Origin: Bacillota bacterium
Lineage (GTDB): Bacteria; Bacillota; Sulfobacillia; JAJZYS01; JAJYTV01
Direction of reading: 5' to 3'
Assembly: GCA_021793645.1 (NCBI GenBank)
Contig: JAJYSJ010000015.1
Coordinates: 1 to 59,423, forward strand
DNA length: 59,423 nt
The notes under the pieces are model-generated. The model did not search any database. It was not told the origin of the DNA and saw only the letters and a program-made list of their open reading frames with translations. The position numbers and the translations under genes were made by a program. Positions 25,854 through 35,200 of this stretch are shown piece after piece. How positions within the stretch are numbered: the first letter of the stretch is position 1; the number at the start of each line of letters is the position of its first letter.

Positions 25854-27643
25854 CGCTGTTCCAGTTCGCTCACGGTGCGGGCAAAGGTCTGCAGGCCTTC
25901 GTGCAGTGCGTCGCGCTGCGAAAGATCGACTCCCGCTCGCGCGAGGATGGGCAGGGGATCGTCTGAACCTCCCGCCGCAAGGAACGCGAGGTAGCGGCTC
26001 GCGGCCTCCTCGCCCTTCTCCAGAATCTCGCGCGAGAGTGCGGCCGCAGCGATGAAGCCAGTGGCGTACTGGAAGACGTAATAGCCCATGTAGAAGTGGG
26101 GAATGCGGGCCCACTCGTAGGTCCCGACCTCGTCGATCTCGAGCGCCGGACCGTAGTAGCGCCGCAAGAGACCATGGTACGTCTCCTGGAGGTACTCGGC
26201 CGTCAGAGCCCCTCCCTGTTCGACGCGCTCATGCATCGCGCGTTCGAATTCGGCGAAGAGGGTCTGGCGGAACACGGTCGAGACGAACTTCTGCGCCAGA
26301 TCGTCGCGCAGGTCCAGGAGGAGCTTCGGGTCCTGCGCCTGATGGATCAGGTGATGCAGCAAGAGGTGCTCGTTGCATGTCGACGCAATCTCCGCCAGGA
26401 AGATGGGATACTGCGCACCGCGGTAGCCCTGCGCCTCGGATGCGAGGATCGAGTGCATCGCGTGGCCAGCCTCGTGCGCAAGCGTGAACATGCTGTCGCG
26501 GGTTCCCGTGTAGGTCATCAGGATGTACGGGTGCACGTCGTAGATGCCCATGGAATAGGCACCAGACCGCTTGCCGCGGTTCTCCAGGACATCGACGTAG
26601 CGCTGCGTCAGGATCCGCTGCAGCCGCTCGCGATACTGCTCCCCGAGCGGCCCGAGCGCTCGGGTGACCTCAGCGCTCGCCTCATCCCAGGTGCGCTCTT
26701 CGTCAGCTAGCGCCGCGATCGGCGGATAGATGTCATAAAAGTGGAATTCGTGCAGCCCTAACTGCTGTTTGCGCCACGCGATGTAGCGCTGCAGGTCTGG
26801 CAGGGCCGCATGCACCTCCTCGAGGAGGTTGTCGTAGACGGTTGTCGGCAGTGCTCGCGAGTCCAACTCCGCTTCCAGCGCGGACGGGTAGCGGCGCACC
26901 CGCGCTTCCGTGACGGCGGTGCGCATCTGCTGGTCGAGCGTCGCAGCGAAGGTGTGCCGGTGCGCGGCGTACGGCGCGTGAATGCCGAGGTAGGCTTCCT
27001 GGCGCACCTTTCGGTCGGTGGACATCACGTACTGCCCGTAGCGCCCGTGCGAGAGCGGCAGCCGATTGCCCTTTGAGTCCTCGATCTCGCCGAAGTCGAG
27101 GTCCGCATTCGACAGCTGCCCCGCGACCGTGTCGGCGCCCTGCAGTACAGGCGAAAACGCCGCAAGCAGGGCCTCTTCCGCGGGCTCGAGGACATGCTGG
27201 CGCATGCGCTCGATGCGTTGGAAGGTATGCGCGTACTCTTCCAGTCCTCGCTCGGCAGCCACCAGTTCGGCGATGCGCCCCTCGGGGAGCGCCACGAGTT
27301 CCGGTACGACGAAGGCGGTCGCCTCGCCGAGCTGAGCCGCGATCGACTGGGCCTTCGCCACCATCTCGGTTCCCTCAGGGTCCTGCGTGTCCTGGTCGTG
27401 GCAGAACATCGCGTAGGCATAGAAACGCTCCAAACGGCTGCCGATGCTGTCCTCTTCCCTAAGCGCGTCGAGGAGCGTCCTGCCGTCCTTGCCCAGGTGG
27501 CCGCGCAGGCGCCCGAACGACTGCGCCGCCTGTACGAGTTCGGTGAGCGCCTCCTGCCAGGCGGCGCGGGCCGGGTAGAGATCTTCGAGGTTCCATTGCA
27601 GCGAAGCGTCCTGTTCGCTGCGGCTGCGGATTGTATCACTCAT
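25850..27643 (-). CDS. pepF: Oligoendopeptidase F (peptidase family M3)
   Basis: 597 aa, cytoplasmic zinc metallopeptidase that cleaves oligopeptides of roughly 7-17 residues. The active site is LAHEAGHAMHSILASEAQ near residue 390, with the third ligand Glu about 28 residues later (EIASTCNEHLL). The N-terminal oligopeptidase F domain and the C-terminal GYYVFQYATGFIAAAALS are present. ATG at 27643. Monocistronic by context. Confidence 0.95.
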   Translation of the reverse strand: MSDTIRSRSEQDASLQWNLEDLYPARAAWQEALTELVQAAQSFGRLRGHLGKDGRTLLDALREEDSIGSRLERFYAYAMFCHDQDTQDPEGTEMVAKAQSIAAQLGEATAFVVPELVALPEGRIAELVAAERGLEEYAHTFQRIERMRQHVLEPAEEALLAAFSPVLQGADTVAGQLSNADLDFGEIEDSKGNRLPLSHGRYGQYVMSTDRKVRQEAYLGIHAPYAAHRHTFAATLDQQMRTAVTEARVRRYPSALEAELDSRALPTTVYDNLLEEVHAALPDLQRYIAWRKQQLGLHEFHFYDIYPPIAALADEERTWDEASAEVTRALGPLGEQYRERLQRILTQRYVDVLENRGKRSGAYSMGIYDVHPYILMTYTGTRDSMFTLAHEAGHAMHSILASEAQGYRGAQYPIFLAEIASTCNEHLLLHHLIHQAQDPKLLLDLRDDLAQKFVSTVFRQTLFAEFERAMHERVEQGGALTAEYLQETYHGLLRRYYGPALEIDEVGTYEWARIPHFYMGYYVFQYATGFIAAAALSREILEKGEEAASRYLAFLAAGGSDDPLPILARAGVDLSQRDALHEGLQTFARTVSELEQR

Positions 27644-27693
27644 GCAGCGTGCCTCCTTCGACCGGTGTTCTAGCTTCTGTCAACGCCCACCAA

Positions 27694-27719
27694 CTCCTGC
27701 CGTATTGTGGCGGCAGGAG
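27694..27719. promoter_or_regulatory. Perfect 9-bp hairpin in the divergent pepF/dehydratase leader
   Basis: CTCCTGCCG, eight-base loop, CGGCAGGAG. It lies 51 bp before the pepF start and 53 bp before the dehydratase start, so it could be an operator serving both genes or a 5'-leader structure. No T-box or riboswitch signature was found around it. Confidence 0.4.
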
Positions 27720-27771
27720 CGCCTGTGCGCGGATCGAACTCTTCTCTACCCTGAGAGGAGGCCGCGGCGCA

Positions 27772-28731
27772 ATGCCGACCGCTGATCTGCAGTTTCCCAG
27801 CCTCGCTGACCTGGAAGCCGCGCATCGCCGCATCCTGCCGATGCTCTTGCCGACGCCTCTGCTTGCGGCGCGCTCAGTGGAGGCCGCCCTTTGGCTGAAG
27901 CCCGAGAACCTGCAGCGCACAGGATCGTTCAAGTTCCGCGGCGCGTACCACAAGCTTACCCGTCTCACGCCAAAGGCGCGCGCCCGCGGCGTCGTCGCCT
28001 ACTCCTCCGGAAACCACGGGCAGGCGGTCGCCTGCGCGGCGCAGCTCTACGGCTGCCCTGCGACAATCGTCATGCCGCAAGACGCAGTACGGGAGAAGGT
28101 CGAAGGCGTCCTGCGCTACGGTGCCCGCATCATCGCCTGCGAAGGCGGCTCGGATGAACGCCGGCGCATCGCCGAGGAACTCGCGGCGACTGACGGCCTC
28201 GAAATCGTTCCGCCCTACGACGACCTGGAGATCGTCATGGGCCAAGCCAGCGTCGGTCTAGAAATCGCACGCGAGCGCCGGGAAGTCCGCCAGATCCTCG
28301 TGCCGGTCGGCGGCGGCGGGCTGCTCTCGGGCGTGGGGCTGGCAGCGCGTGCACTCCTGCCGGGAGTGCGCATCATCGGCGTCGAGCCAGCAGGGGCAGA
28401 CGACCTCTACCGCAGCATCCAGAGCGGCGAGCACGTGCGACTCGCACGGGTCGACACGCTCGCAGACGGTCTGCGCACCCAGTCCGTGGGCGACCTCAAC
28501 TATGCGATCCTCCGGGAGGTCGTGGATGAGGTCGTGACGGTCTCGGAGGAGGAGATCCTGGAGGCGGTGCGCACCCTGCTGCTCGCAGAGAAGCTCCTCG
28601 TCGAGCCGTCGGGCGCTGTCGCGTTCGCCGCCTTCCAGGCTGGCAAGGTGCCCCGCGACGTCGAGACGGCCGCCGTGCTGTCGGGCGGAAACATCTCGCA
28701 GGACGTGCTGCACTCGATCATCAAGCGGTGA
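27772..28731 (+). CDS. Threonine/serine dehydratase (PLP-dependent)
   Basis: 319 aa, fold-type II PLP enzyme. The PLP lysine is in RTGSFKFRGAYHK, the substrate loop is SSGNHGQAVA, and the phosphate loop is VPVGGGGLLSGV. There is no C-terminal regulatory domain, so it resembles catabolic threonine dehydratase (TdcB) or serine racemase more than biosynthetic IlvA. Deaminates threonine to 2-oxobutanoate or serine to pyruvate. ATG at 27772 follows GAGAGGAGG. First of three tightly overlapping genes. Confidence 0.88.
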   Translation: MPTADLQFPSLADLEAAHRRILPMLLPTPLLAARSVEAALWLKPENLQRTGSFKFRGAYHKLTRLTPKARARGVVAYSSGNHGQAVACAAQLYGCPATIVMPQDAVREKVEGVLRYGARIIACEGGSDERRRIAEELAATDGLEIVPPYDDLEIVMGQASVGLEIARERREVRQILVPVGGGGLLSGVGLAARALLPGVRIIGVEPAGADDLYRSIQSGEHVRLARVDTLADGLRTQSVGDLNYAILREVVDEVVTVSEEEILEAVRTLLLAEKLLVEPSGAVAFAAFQAGKVPRDVETAAVLSGGNISQDVLHSIIKR

Positions 28732-29663
28732 GCCGCCGGGCAGTCGGCGTCCTCATCGTCCTGCTGTCCGCCGCTCTCTGGGGGCTCTCGGGCACTGCGG
28801 CCCAGGTGCTCTTCCAAGATCGCGGCGTCTCCCCGATCTACCTCGTGACCGTGCGGCTCTGGGGCGCCGCGGCCTTGCTCCTGCTCGCCGTCTTCCTGCG
28901 CAGGCCGCAAAGCCTGCGTGTAGACCGCGGCAGCCTCGGGCAGCTTGCAATCTTCGGCCTCTTCGGCTTCTTCCTGGTGCAATACTCCTACTTCGCCGCG
29001 ATCGCCGCCGTCGGGGTGGCCACCGCGACCTTCCTGCAATACCTCGGCCCTGCCTTGATCGTGCTCTACACGGCAGCCGTGCGCCGCCGAATGCCGACGG
29101 CCGCCGAGTCGATCGCACTCCTTCTCGCCGTGGGCGGAACCGGCCTCCTCGTGCTGGGCGGCGGGCCCCTGCGCATCACGACGCTGGGAATCGGCTTCGG
29201 CCTGCTCTCCGCCGTCAGCCTCGCCTTCTACACGATCTATCCGACAAGCCTCGTGCAGCGTCTCGGCCCCTGGACGACCAGCGGCTACGGCTTTCTCTTC
29301 GGCGCGATCTCCGCGACGCTCCTCCTGCCGCTGGGCATGCACAGCATGGGGCGGCCCGGGCCGCAGGGTCTCCTGCTGATCGCGTTCGTGATCGTGCTTG
29401 GAACGCTCGTCCCCTTTGCGCTGTATGTCGCGGCGCTGCGGCATCTCAGCCCCTCCGAGGTGGGCATTGCCGCGACCGCCGAACCGCTGTCGGCCGCAGC
29501 GAGTTCCTACTTCCTCCTGGGGCAGGCTTTGCTTGGGTGGCAGTACGTCGGAGGAGCGCTGATCATCGGCGCTGTCTTGGTGCTCGCAGCCTTTGGCGGG
29601 AGGAGCACGGCGCTGCGCGTGGAACGTACGGGAGTAATCGCTGGCGGGAGGCCCGATCCCTAA
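28728..29663 (+). CDS. EamA/DMT-family transporter
   Basis: 311 aa, ten predicted membrane spans in two EamA repeats (about residues 8-140 and 155-295), as in RhaT/YdcZ-type drug/metabolite exporters. GTG start overlaps the dehydratase stop (GTGA). In this operon it may export an amino acid or keto acid; that is inference from neighbours only. Confidence 0.88.
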   Translation: MSRRAVGVLIVLLSAALWGLSGTAAQVLFQDRGVSPIYLVTVRLWGAAALLLLAVFLRRPQSLRVDRGSLGQLAIFGLFGFFLVQYSYFAAIAAVGVATATFLQYLGPALIVLYTAAVRRRMPTAAESIALLLAVGGTGLLVLGGGPLRITTLGIGFGLLSAVSLAFYTIYPTSLVQRLGPWTTSGYGFLFGAISATLLLPLGMHSMGRPGPQGLLLIAFVIVLGTLVPFALYVAALRHLSPSEVGIAATAEPLSAAASSYFLLGQALLGWQYVGGALIIGAVLVLAAFGGRSTALRVERTGVIAGGRPDP

Positions 29664-30268
29664 TGCAAGTCGGATCGCTGATGCTGCCGCTCGAACGTTC
29701 GCTGATCTCACCGCTCGCTACGCTTGAGGAAGCGTACACAATGCTGCTGGACGCCCATCTAACCTGCCTCGTGCTGGACGAACATCCGCGCGGACGCATC
29801 GTGCGCATGCGCAGTATCCTCGATCATCTGGCCGGCTCTGTCCTGCATGGCCTGCGCGCGGATCCGACCCGGCCTGTCGCGACCCTCGCGGAGCATGTGG
29901 AGACCGTGACCCGGTCTCAGCCCGTCGAAGTGGCTGCGAAGGCGCTATGGCGCCGGCCCAGCCGCGCCGTCCTGGTGAGCGACGCGCAAGGCACGGTCAT
30001 CGGCTTGATCGGCTGGCCGCAGCTGAACCAGTTCTTTGACGAAATCCTCGACATCGACGGAGCGGCCCGCATCCAGTTCTATCTTGGGGACACCCCGGGC
30101 CAGATGGCACGCGCCTTTCAGGCTGTAGCCGATGCAGGCGTGAACGTCCGTGCGACCTATCTCTCGCACCCCCGCGATGGCCAGCGCAGCGGAACGATCT
30201 ACGTTCCAGACGCCAGTGCGGACGCGGCGCGAAAGGCGCTCCTTGCGCAAGGCTTCGAATTGGTCTGA
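29663..30268 (+). CDS. CBS-CBS-ACT domain protein (AcuB-like regulator)
   Basis: 201 aa. Two CBS repeats (about residues 3-55 and 68-130, the second with SRAVLVSDAQGTVIGLIGWP) precede an ACT-like domain (about 134-200, IQFYLGDTPGQMARAFQAVADAG). The CBS pair probably binds an adenosyl ligand and the ACT domain an amino acid. It shares TAATG with the transporter gene, so it may be a separate allosteric subunit for the domain-less dehydratase two genes upstream; this is inference. Confidence 0.78.
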   Translation: MQVGSLMLPLERSLISPLATLEEAYTMLLDAHLTCLVLDEHPRGRIVRMRSILDHLAGSVLHGLRADPTRPVATLAEHVETVTRSQPVEVAAKALWRRPSRAVLVSDAQGTVIGLIGWPQLNQFFDEILDIDGAARIQFYLGDTPGQMARAFQAVADAGVNVRATYLSHPRDGQRSGTIYVPDASADAARKALLAQGFELV

Positions 30269-30275
30269 GATGCCG

Positions 30276-30311
30276 AAAGGGAGCCCGGGGCAGCCGCCCC
30301 GGGCTCCCTTT
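30276..30311. terminator. Bidirectional terminator
   Basis: Perfect 16-bp stem, AAAGGGAGCCCGGGGC / GCCCCGGGCTCCCTTT, loop of four, between the convergent CBS-ACT and carboxypeptidase genes. A/T ends on both sides serve both directions. Confidence 0.9.
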
Positions 30312-30319
30312 CTGTCCAT

Positions 30320-31822
30320 CTAGAGACCGTAGATCGCGCGGTACTTGCGCTGCACGTAGTCGATGTAGGGCGCGGCGTCCAGAGGGCCGCCCGTGGCGCG
30401 GCGCAGCATCTGATCCGTCGAGTAGGTCCGGCCCAGCTGGTGCAGGTTGGTGCGCAGCCACCCGAGCAGCGGTGCGAATTCGCCCCTGCGGATCATGTCC
30501 GGGAGGTCTCCGAGGTCGCGGGACGCGGCCTGCCACAGCTGCCCCGATACGATGTTGCCGATGCTGTAGCCGATGAAGCTGCCGAACCCTCCGGTCCAGT
30601 GGATGTCCTGCAGCGCGCCCACCAGGTCGTCATGCGGCCGGATGCCGAGGTAGGTCTGCATCTTCTGCGCCCAGGCATCGGGTACGTCCTGCGGAGTCAG
30701 GTTCCCCTGCATGAGCGCACGCTCGATCTCGAACCGCACGGCGATGTGCAGGTTGTAGGTCACCTCGTCCGCGTCGACGCGGACGAGCGAGGGCTCGGAG
30801 TAGTTGACCGCGCGGTACATCGTCTCGACATCCGCGTGGCCGAGCTGAGTCGGGAAGTAGCGCTTCGCCGTCGGCAGGAAGTACTCCCAGAACTCGTGGG
30901 AGCGTCCGACGACGTTCTCCCACAGGCGCGACTGGGACTCGTGCACCCCTCCAGAGATCGCCTGGCCGAGCGGCGTGCGTGCCCACTCGGCGGGCAGTCC
31001 CTGCTCGTACATGCCGTGGCCTGCCTCGTGCAGCGTGCTGTAGAAGCCGGACGGGAAGAAGCCTGGGTTGATGTGCGTCGTGATGCGCACGTCGTCGACG
31101 CCGAAGGACGTGGTAAACGGGTGGATGGAGACGTCCTGGCGGCCGCGCGCGAAGTCGAAGCCGAAGGCGGTGGCCGCGTCGATGCCGGCCTGCCACTGCG
31201 CCTCGTGCGGGTACTCGCCGATCAGCATGCTGCGGTCGACTCGTTCCCGGTGTTCCGCAATCTGCTGCACAAGCGGCAAGAGTGCCTGCTTCAGGGCATC
31301 GAGCAGCTGTTGCGCACGGCTCGCCGTGAGGCCCGGCTCGGCGTCATCGATCAAGGCATCGTACGGTTCCTCTGCGTAGCCGAACGCCTCGGCAGCATCG
31401 CGGTTCAACTGCAGGATGCGGCCGAAGGCGGGGGCAAACAGAGAAAAGCGCTTCTCTGCCCGCGCCGCGACCCACGCCTTGTAGGCCTCAGCCGATGCCC
31501 GCTGCATCTCTGCGACCAGGGACTCGGGAAGCTTCGTCTTCTTCTCGTACTGGCGGCGGGTCACGTGCAAAAGAGCCCGCTTCGGGTCGTCTGCGGGGCG
31601 GTCCTTGTACTCCGTCTCCAAGGCATCCAGCAGTTCGCCGATCGCGGGCGAGGTGAACTCGCGGTGCCACAGCGTGGCAAGCGTCGCCAGTTGGTCGCCG
31701 CGCCCGGCGTTGCCCTCCGGTGGCATATAGGTCATCTGGTCCCAGCCGAGCACCGCTGCTGCACGGTCCAGGTCGTCCGCCGTGTGGAGTCTCGCGAGGA
31801 GGTCATTCAATCGATCGCCCAA
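30320..31822 (-). CDS. Carboxypeptidase Taq (peptidase family M32)
   Basis: 500 aa, metal-dependent carboxypeptidase of the Thermus/Bacillus M32 family. The active site is YSTLHEAGHGMYEQGLP near residue 265, followed by GGVHESQSRLWENVVGRS, which supplies the third ligand. Also DQMTYMPPEGNAGRGDQ near the N-terminus and HIAVRFEIERALM. The start is TTG at 31822 with GGAGACC upstream; no in-frame ATG fits. Confidence 0.94.
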   Translation of the reverse strand: MGDRLNDLLARLHTADDLDRAAAVLGWDQMTYMPPEGNAGRGDQLATLATLWHREFTSPAIGELLDALETEYKDRPADDPKRALLHVTRRQYEKKTKLPESLVAEMQRASAEAYKAWVAARAEKRFSLFAPAFGRILQLNRDAAEAFGYAEEPYDALIDDAEPGLTASRAQQLLDALKQALLPLVQQIAEHRERVDRSMLIGEYPHEAQWQAGIDAATAFGFDFARGRQDVSIHPFTTSFGVDDVRITTHINPGFFPSGFYSTLHEAGHGMYEQGLPAEWARTPLGQAISGGVHESQSRLWENVVGRSHEFWEYFLPTAKRYFPTQLGHADVETMYRAVNYSEPSLVRVDADEVTYNLHIAVRFEIERALMQGNLTPQDVPDAWAQKMQTYLGIRPHDDLVGALQDIHWTGGFGSFIGYSIGNIVSGQLWQAASRDLGDLPDMIRRGEFAPLLGWLRTNLHQLGRTYSTDQMLRRATGGPLDAAPYIDYVQRKYRAIYGL

Positions 31823-31911
31823 TCTCAGGTCTCCTTCCTACATTCCCGCGTCGCAGGTCTTGCGCAGCCGATGCGCGGGCGTTACCTTCGTGCTGCCGGG
31901 AGGGCACGCAC

Positions 31912-32094
31912 GTGAGGGATCCACTGGATGACGCGAAGGGTGCGCAGCCGAAGGCACGCGAGATCCAGCGACCGACTCCGCCGAAGGCGGGTGACATCTG
32001 TCCCAACTGCGGCTTCGCGCTTCTGCGCGAGGAGTCGCGTGGTCATGTGCGCTGTCCGATCTGCGGCTTTTCAACCGCTCCGCCCTGCACCTGA
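31912..32094 (+). CDS. Small zinc-ribbon protein
   Basis: 60 aa. GTG start at 31912 preceded by GGGAGGG. The N-terminal half is charged and proline-rich; the C-terminal half is a two-knuckle zinc ribbon, ICPNCGFALLREE and RCPICGFSTAPPC, ending with a fifth cysteine. Similar small ribbons occur in many Bacillota; no function assigned. It is divergent from the M32 gene with about 90 bp between starts. Confidence 0.6.
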   Translation: MRDPLDDAKGAQPKAREIQRPTPPKAGDICPNCGFALLREESRGHVRCPICGFSTAPPCT

Positions 32095-32149
32095 TAGCAT
32101 GCAAAGAGCGGCCGTGCGCCGCAGATGGCATCCGACCCCGCCACTACCT

Positions 32150-32175
32150 CCGCCCCTGCCGACCGGCTGGGGCGG
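32150..32175. terminator. Weak hairpin between convergent zinc-ribbon and addA genes
   Basis: CCGCCCC and GGGGCGG separated by 12 bases in the 139-bp gap. There is no T-run on either side, so a terminator role is uncertain. Nothing else is seen in this gap. Confidence 0.3.
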
Positions 32176-32233
32176 GCGCATTCATCCATGCTTCATCGAG
32201 ACCTTCGCGTCAATGCCGCTCATCCCTGCCGCA

Positions 32234-35200
32234 TCAAACCGGGACGAGGACGCCCGGCTGCAAGAAGACAAGGATCGCGGAAACCTCGCTTGCGCCGGCA
32301 ATTGCACGGACAGCTGCACGGTACACCGCAACCTGTCCTTCGTACGCCTGCGCAGCCTGCATCGTCTCCTGCGGCGCAATGTGGTCTGTCTTGAAGTCCA
32401 GCACGAGCCAGCCCGCCGCATCCCGCAGCAGGAGGTCGATCTTGCCCTGGAGCAGGATGTCCCCATGCGGGGCGGGCCTGCCTGCGGCGTCAACCAGAAG
32501 GCTGAAGGAGACCTCCCGTTCCAGTCGCGGCGCACTGCGCAGGCGCTGCGCGAGAGCTGTTTGCAGGAACCGTTCGACGGCCGCAACGTCCACCGTGGAC
32601 CGCGCCTGCGCGGGCAAGAGGCCGCGTTCGATCAGAGCGGCCAGCTGCTCGGGGAGCGCTGCGGCGGACTGTCCGTAATCGAGATGCTGCAAGAAGAGGT
32701 GGGTCAGCGTCCCCTTCGTGCGCCCCCCGTCCGCATCGAGCTCCGGCTGCATCGCTCCACCGCTGCGGCGCCTGCGCAAAGCCGCCGCGAAGGAGCCCTC
32801 CGCTGCGCCCGCGAGATCCGTAGCGCTGATCCTCGCAGGCAGCAGGGGCGGCAGGCCGTCCGCCCCAATGGGCAGCTGCCCGAGGTAGTCGAGTGCGGTG
32901 GCATCTGGCAGCACGTCTGCGAAGTCTCCCACGAGCCTTGCTCGCGGCGCCCCGAGGGGCGAAGGCGCGCGCAGGATCGAGACCGGCAGTCCACCTGCGT
33001 TCAGAAGGCACGGCCAGATCCAGTCCAATTGGCTGCGCGCTGCGAGAAAGCGGTCCTCGTCCATGCCAGGCACCGGATCCTCCTTGCGGCTGACCGCGGT
33101 CAGATAGAGCCGGTCGCGTGCGCGCGTGAGCGCGACGTAGAGGAGCCGCACCTCCTCTCGCCGCCCCTCGACCTGCGCCTCCGCGCGGATCGCACGCATC
33201 GCCGCCGTCTCGCGCCGCACTCCGCGCGCAATCTCCACCCAGGCAGGACCGATCTTGTGCCTGAGATGCCAGCGCAGGGTCGGCGAACCGTCGGCGCCCT
33301 TCATGCTTCTGTGCAGCCCTGCCACGAACACGACGGGCCATTCAAGACCCTTGCTGCGGTGGATGGTCAGTACGCTCACGGCGTCTTCGACACCCGTCGG
33401 CGGCGGGGCCTCGTCGATCTGCCTGCGCCCAAGCTCCTCGAACTCTCGCAAGAAGAGGCCAAGCCCGCCGCGAAACCGCAGCGCCCTTGCCTCGAAGTCG
33501 TCAAGGTCGCGCAAGCGGCGAGCGCTGCGCGGGAGCCCTGCAACAAAGGCGCGGTAGCGGGTCTCCTCGAGCAGCCATGGCACAAACTCCGCGAGCGGCT
33601 TCGCGAGCGCGGCGTGGCGCCAGGAGAGCAGCCGTAGGCGCACAGCCTGCAGTGCGGGGTCTCCCAAGGCGACCGCCTCGAGACCCGAGAAGAGGCTCCC
33701 CTCCGCCGCCGCATCGCGCATCTCGCGCAGCCGCCGAGCGCTGACGCCGAAGAAAGGCGCCCTCAGCGTGATCGCGAGGTCGCGGTCACGCTGCGGCAGT
33801 TCGATGGCGCGTAGCAGGCCCAGCATCGTCTGCACCTCGAGTGAGCCCATGTAGCCCGTGCTGCGCTGTACCTCTGCCGGCACGCCCGCCGCCTCGAACG
33901 CGTTCGCGTAGTCCGCGGCGACGCTGGAGAGCCCGCGCAACAGTACAGCGCAGTCTCGGTAGGCAATCGGCCGGATCCTCTCCTCCTCGCGGTCGTAGAC
34001 GGGGTGCCCCGATGCCACGAGGCGCGCAATCTCCCGGGCGATCCAGGTTGCCTCCTGCGCAGCGGAGCCTTCGACCTCCGCTGCGGCCGCCTGCGGCTCG
34101 TCATCCTCCCCGGCCTGGGCGTCCTCTGGTCCCAGGACATCTTCCTCGCCATCACCTGCGCCGATCAGGACGAGCCGCACCTGCTCTTTGTGGGCCGACA
34201 GGGTATCGCTCCCCCTCCCTGCAACCAGCATCGCCGCATCGTCATAGCGCGGGGAGTCCTCGTCGTGCATCAACTGCCGAAACAAATGATTCACCACGGC
34301 GACGATCTCGGGCCGGCAGCGAAAATTCTCCCTAAGCGGGAAGGAAGTGCCCAGGGCGGTGCAGGCCGTCTGCCTGCCAAGGAAGATCCAGGGGGCCGCA
34401 TGGCGGAAGGCATAGATGCTCTGCTTCGGATCCCCAACGGTGAAGAGGTCGCTCCGCTCCGCCTCTCCCGCGACTGCGGCGACGATCGCGTCCTGCAGGG
34501 GGCTGACGTCCTGGAACTCGTCGACGAGCACTTCGCGGTAGCGCCGTCGCAAGCGCTCCGCCACCGCGCCGTCGGGCTGTAGCAGAAGCCGGTGAGCTTC
34601 CTGCTCGAGGTCGCTGAAGTCCAGGGCGCGCAGGCGCAGCTTCTCTTGTCGGTAGGTCTCCCGGAACTCTTCGAGGACAGCAAAGAACAGCGCAAGGCGA
34701 GGCAGCGTCTCCACCTGACGCTGCCACAGCACGTCCTCGGATGCGGCAAGCAGCCAGGCGGCGAGTGTCTTGACCCTGCGCTTCGCTCCTTCACGCAGCT
34801 GTGATGCTCTTATGCACTTCGTGATCCCCTTGACAGTCGGGAACACTTCCTCGGCCCCAATGCGCAGGCGATGGTCATCCCAGTCCTCGGTGCGCGGCAG
34901 GGCCGCCTCCAGCAGGCGCTGCACATCCCCAAGGAGCCCTTGGGCGAGGTCCTCGTCTCCCGTTGTGCGCGCAACATGGGCCGCCTGACGCATCAGGCTT
35001 GCCGCCTGGCGCAGCGTGCGGCGGCTGTCCTCTTGCAGCAGCGAGAGCATCTGCCCGAAGTGTTCTCTGCTCGAGGCCGCGTCCAGCATGCTCCGCAGCG
35101 CGGCGGTGCTGTCTGGCAGCGCGTCAAGAAACGATGATGCCTCTAACAGCGCCTCGCGCAGCGCATCATCCTCTCCCATTCCGCCGAAGTGCGCCACGAG

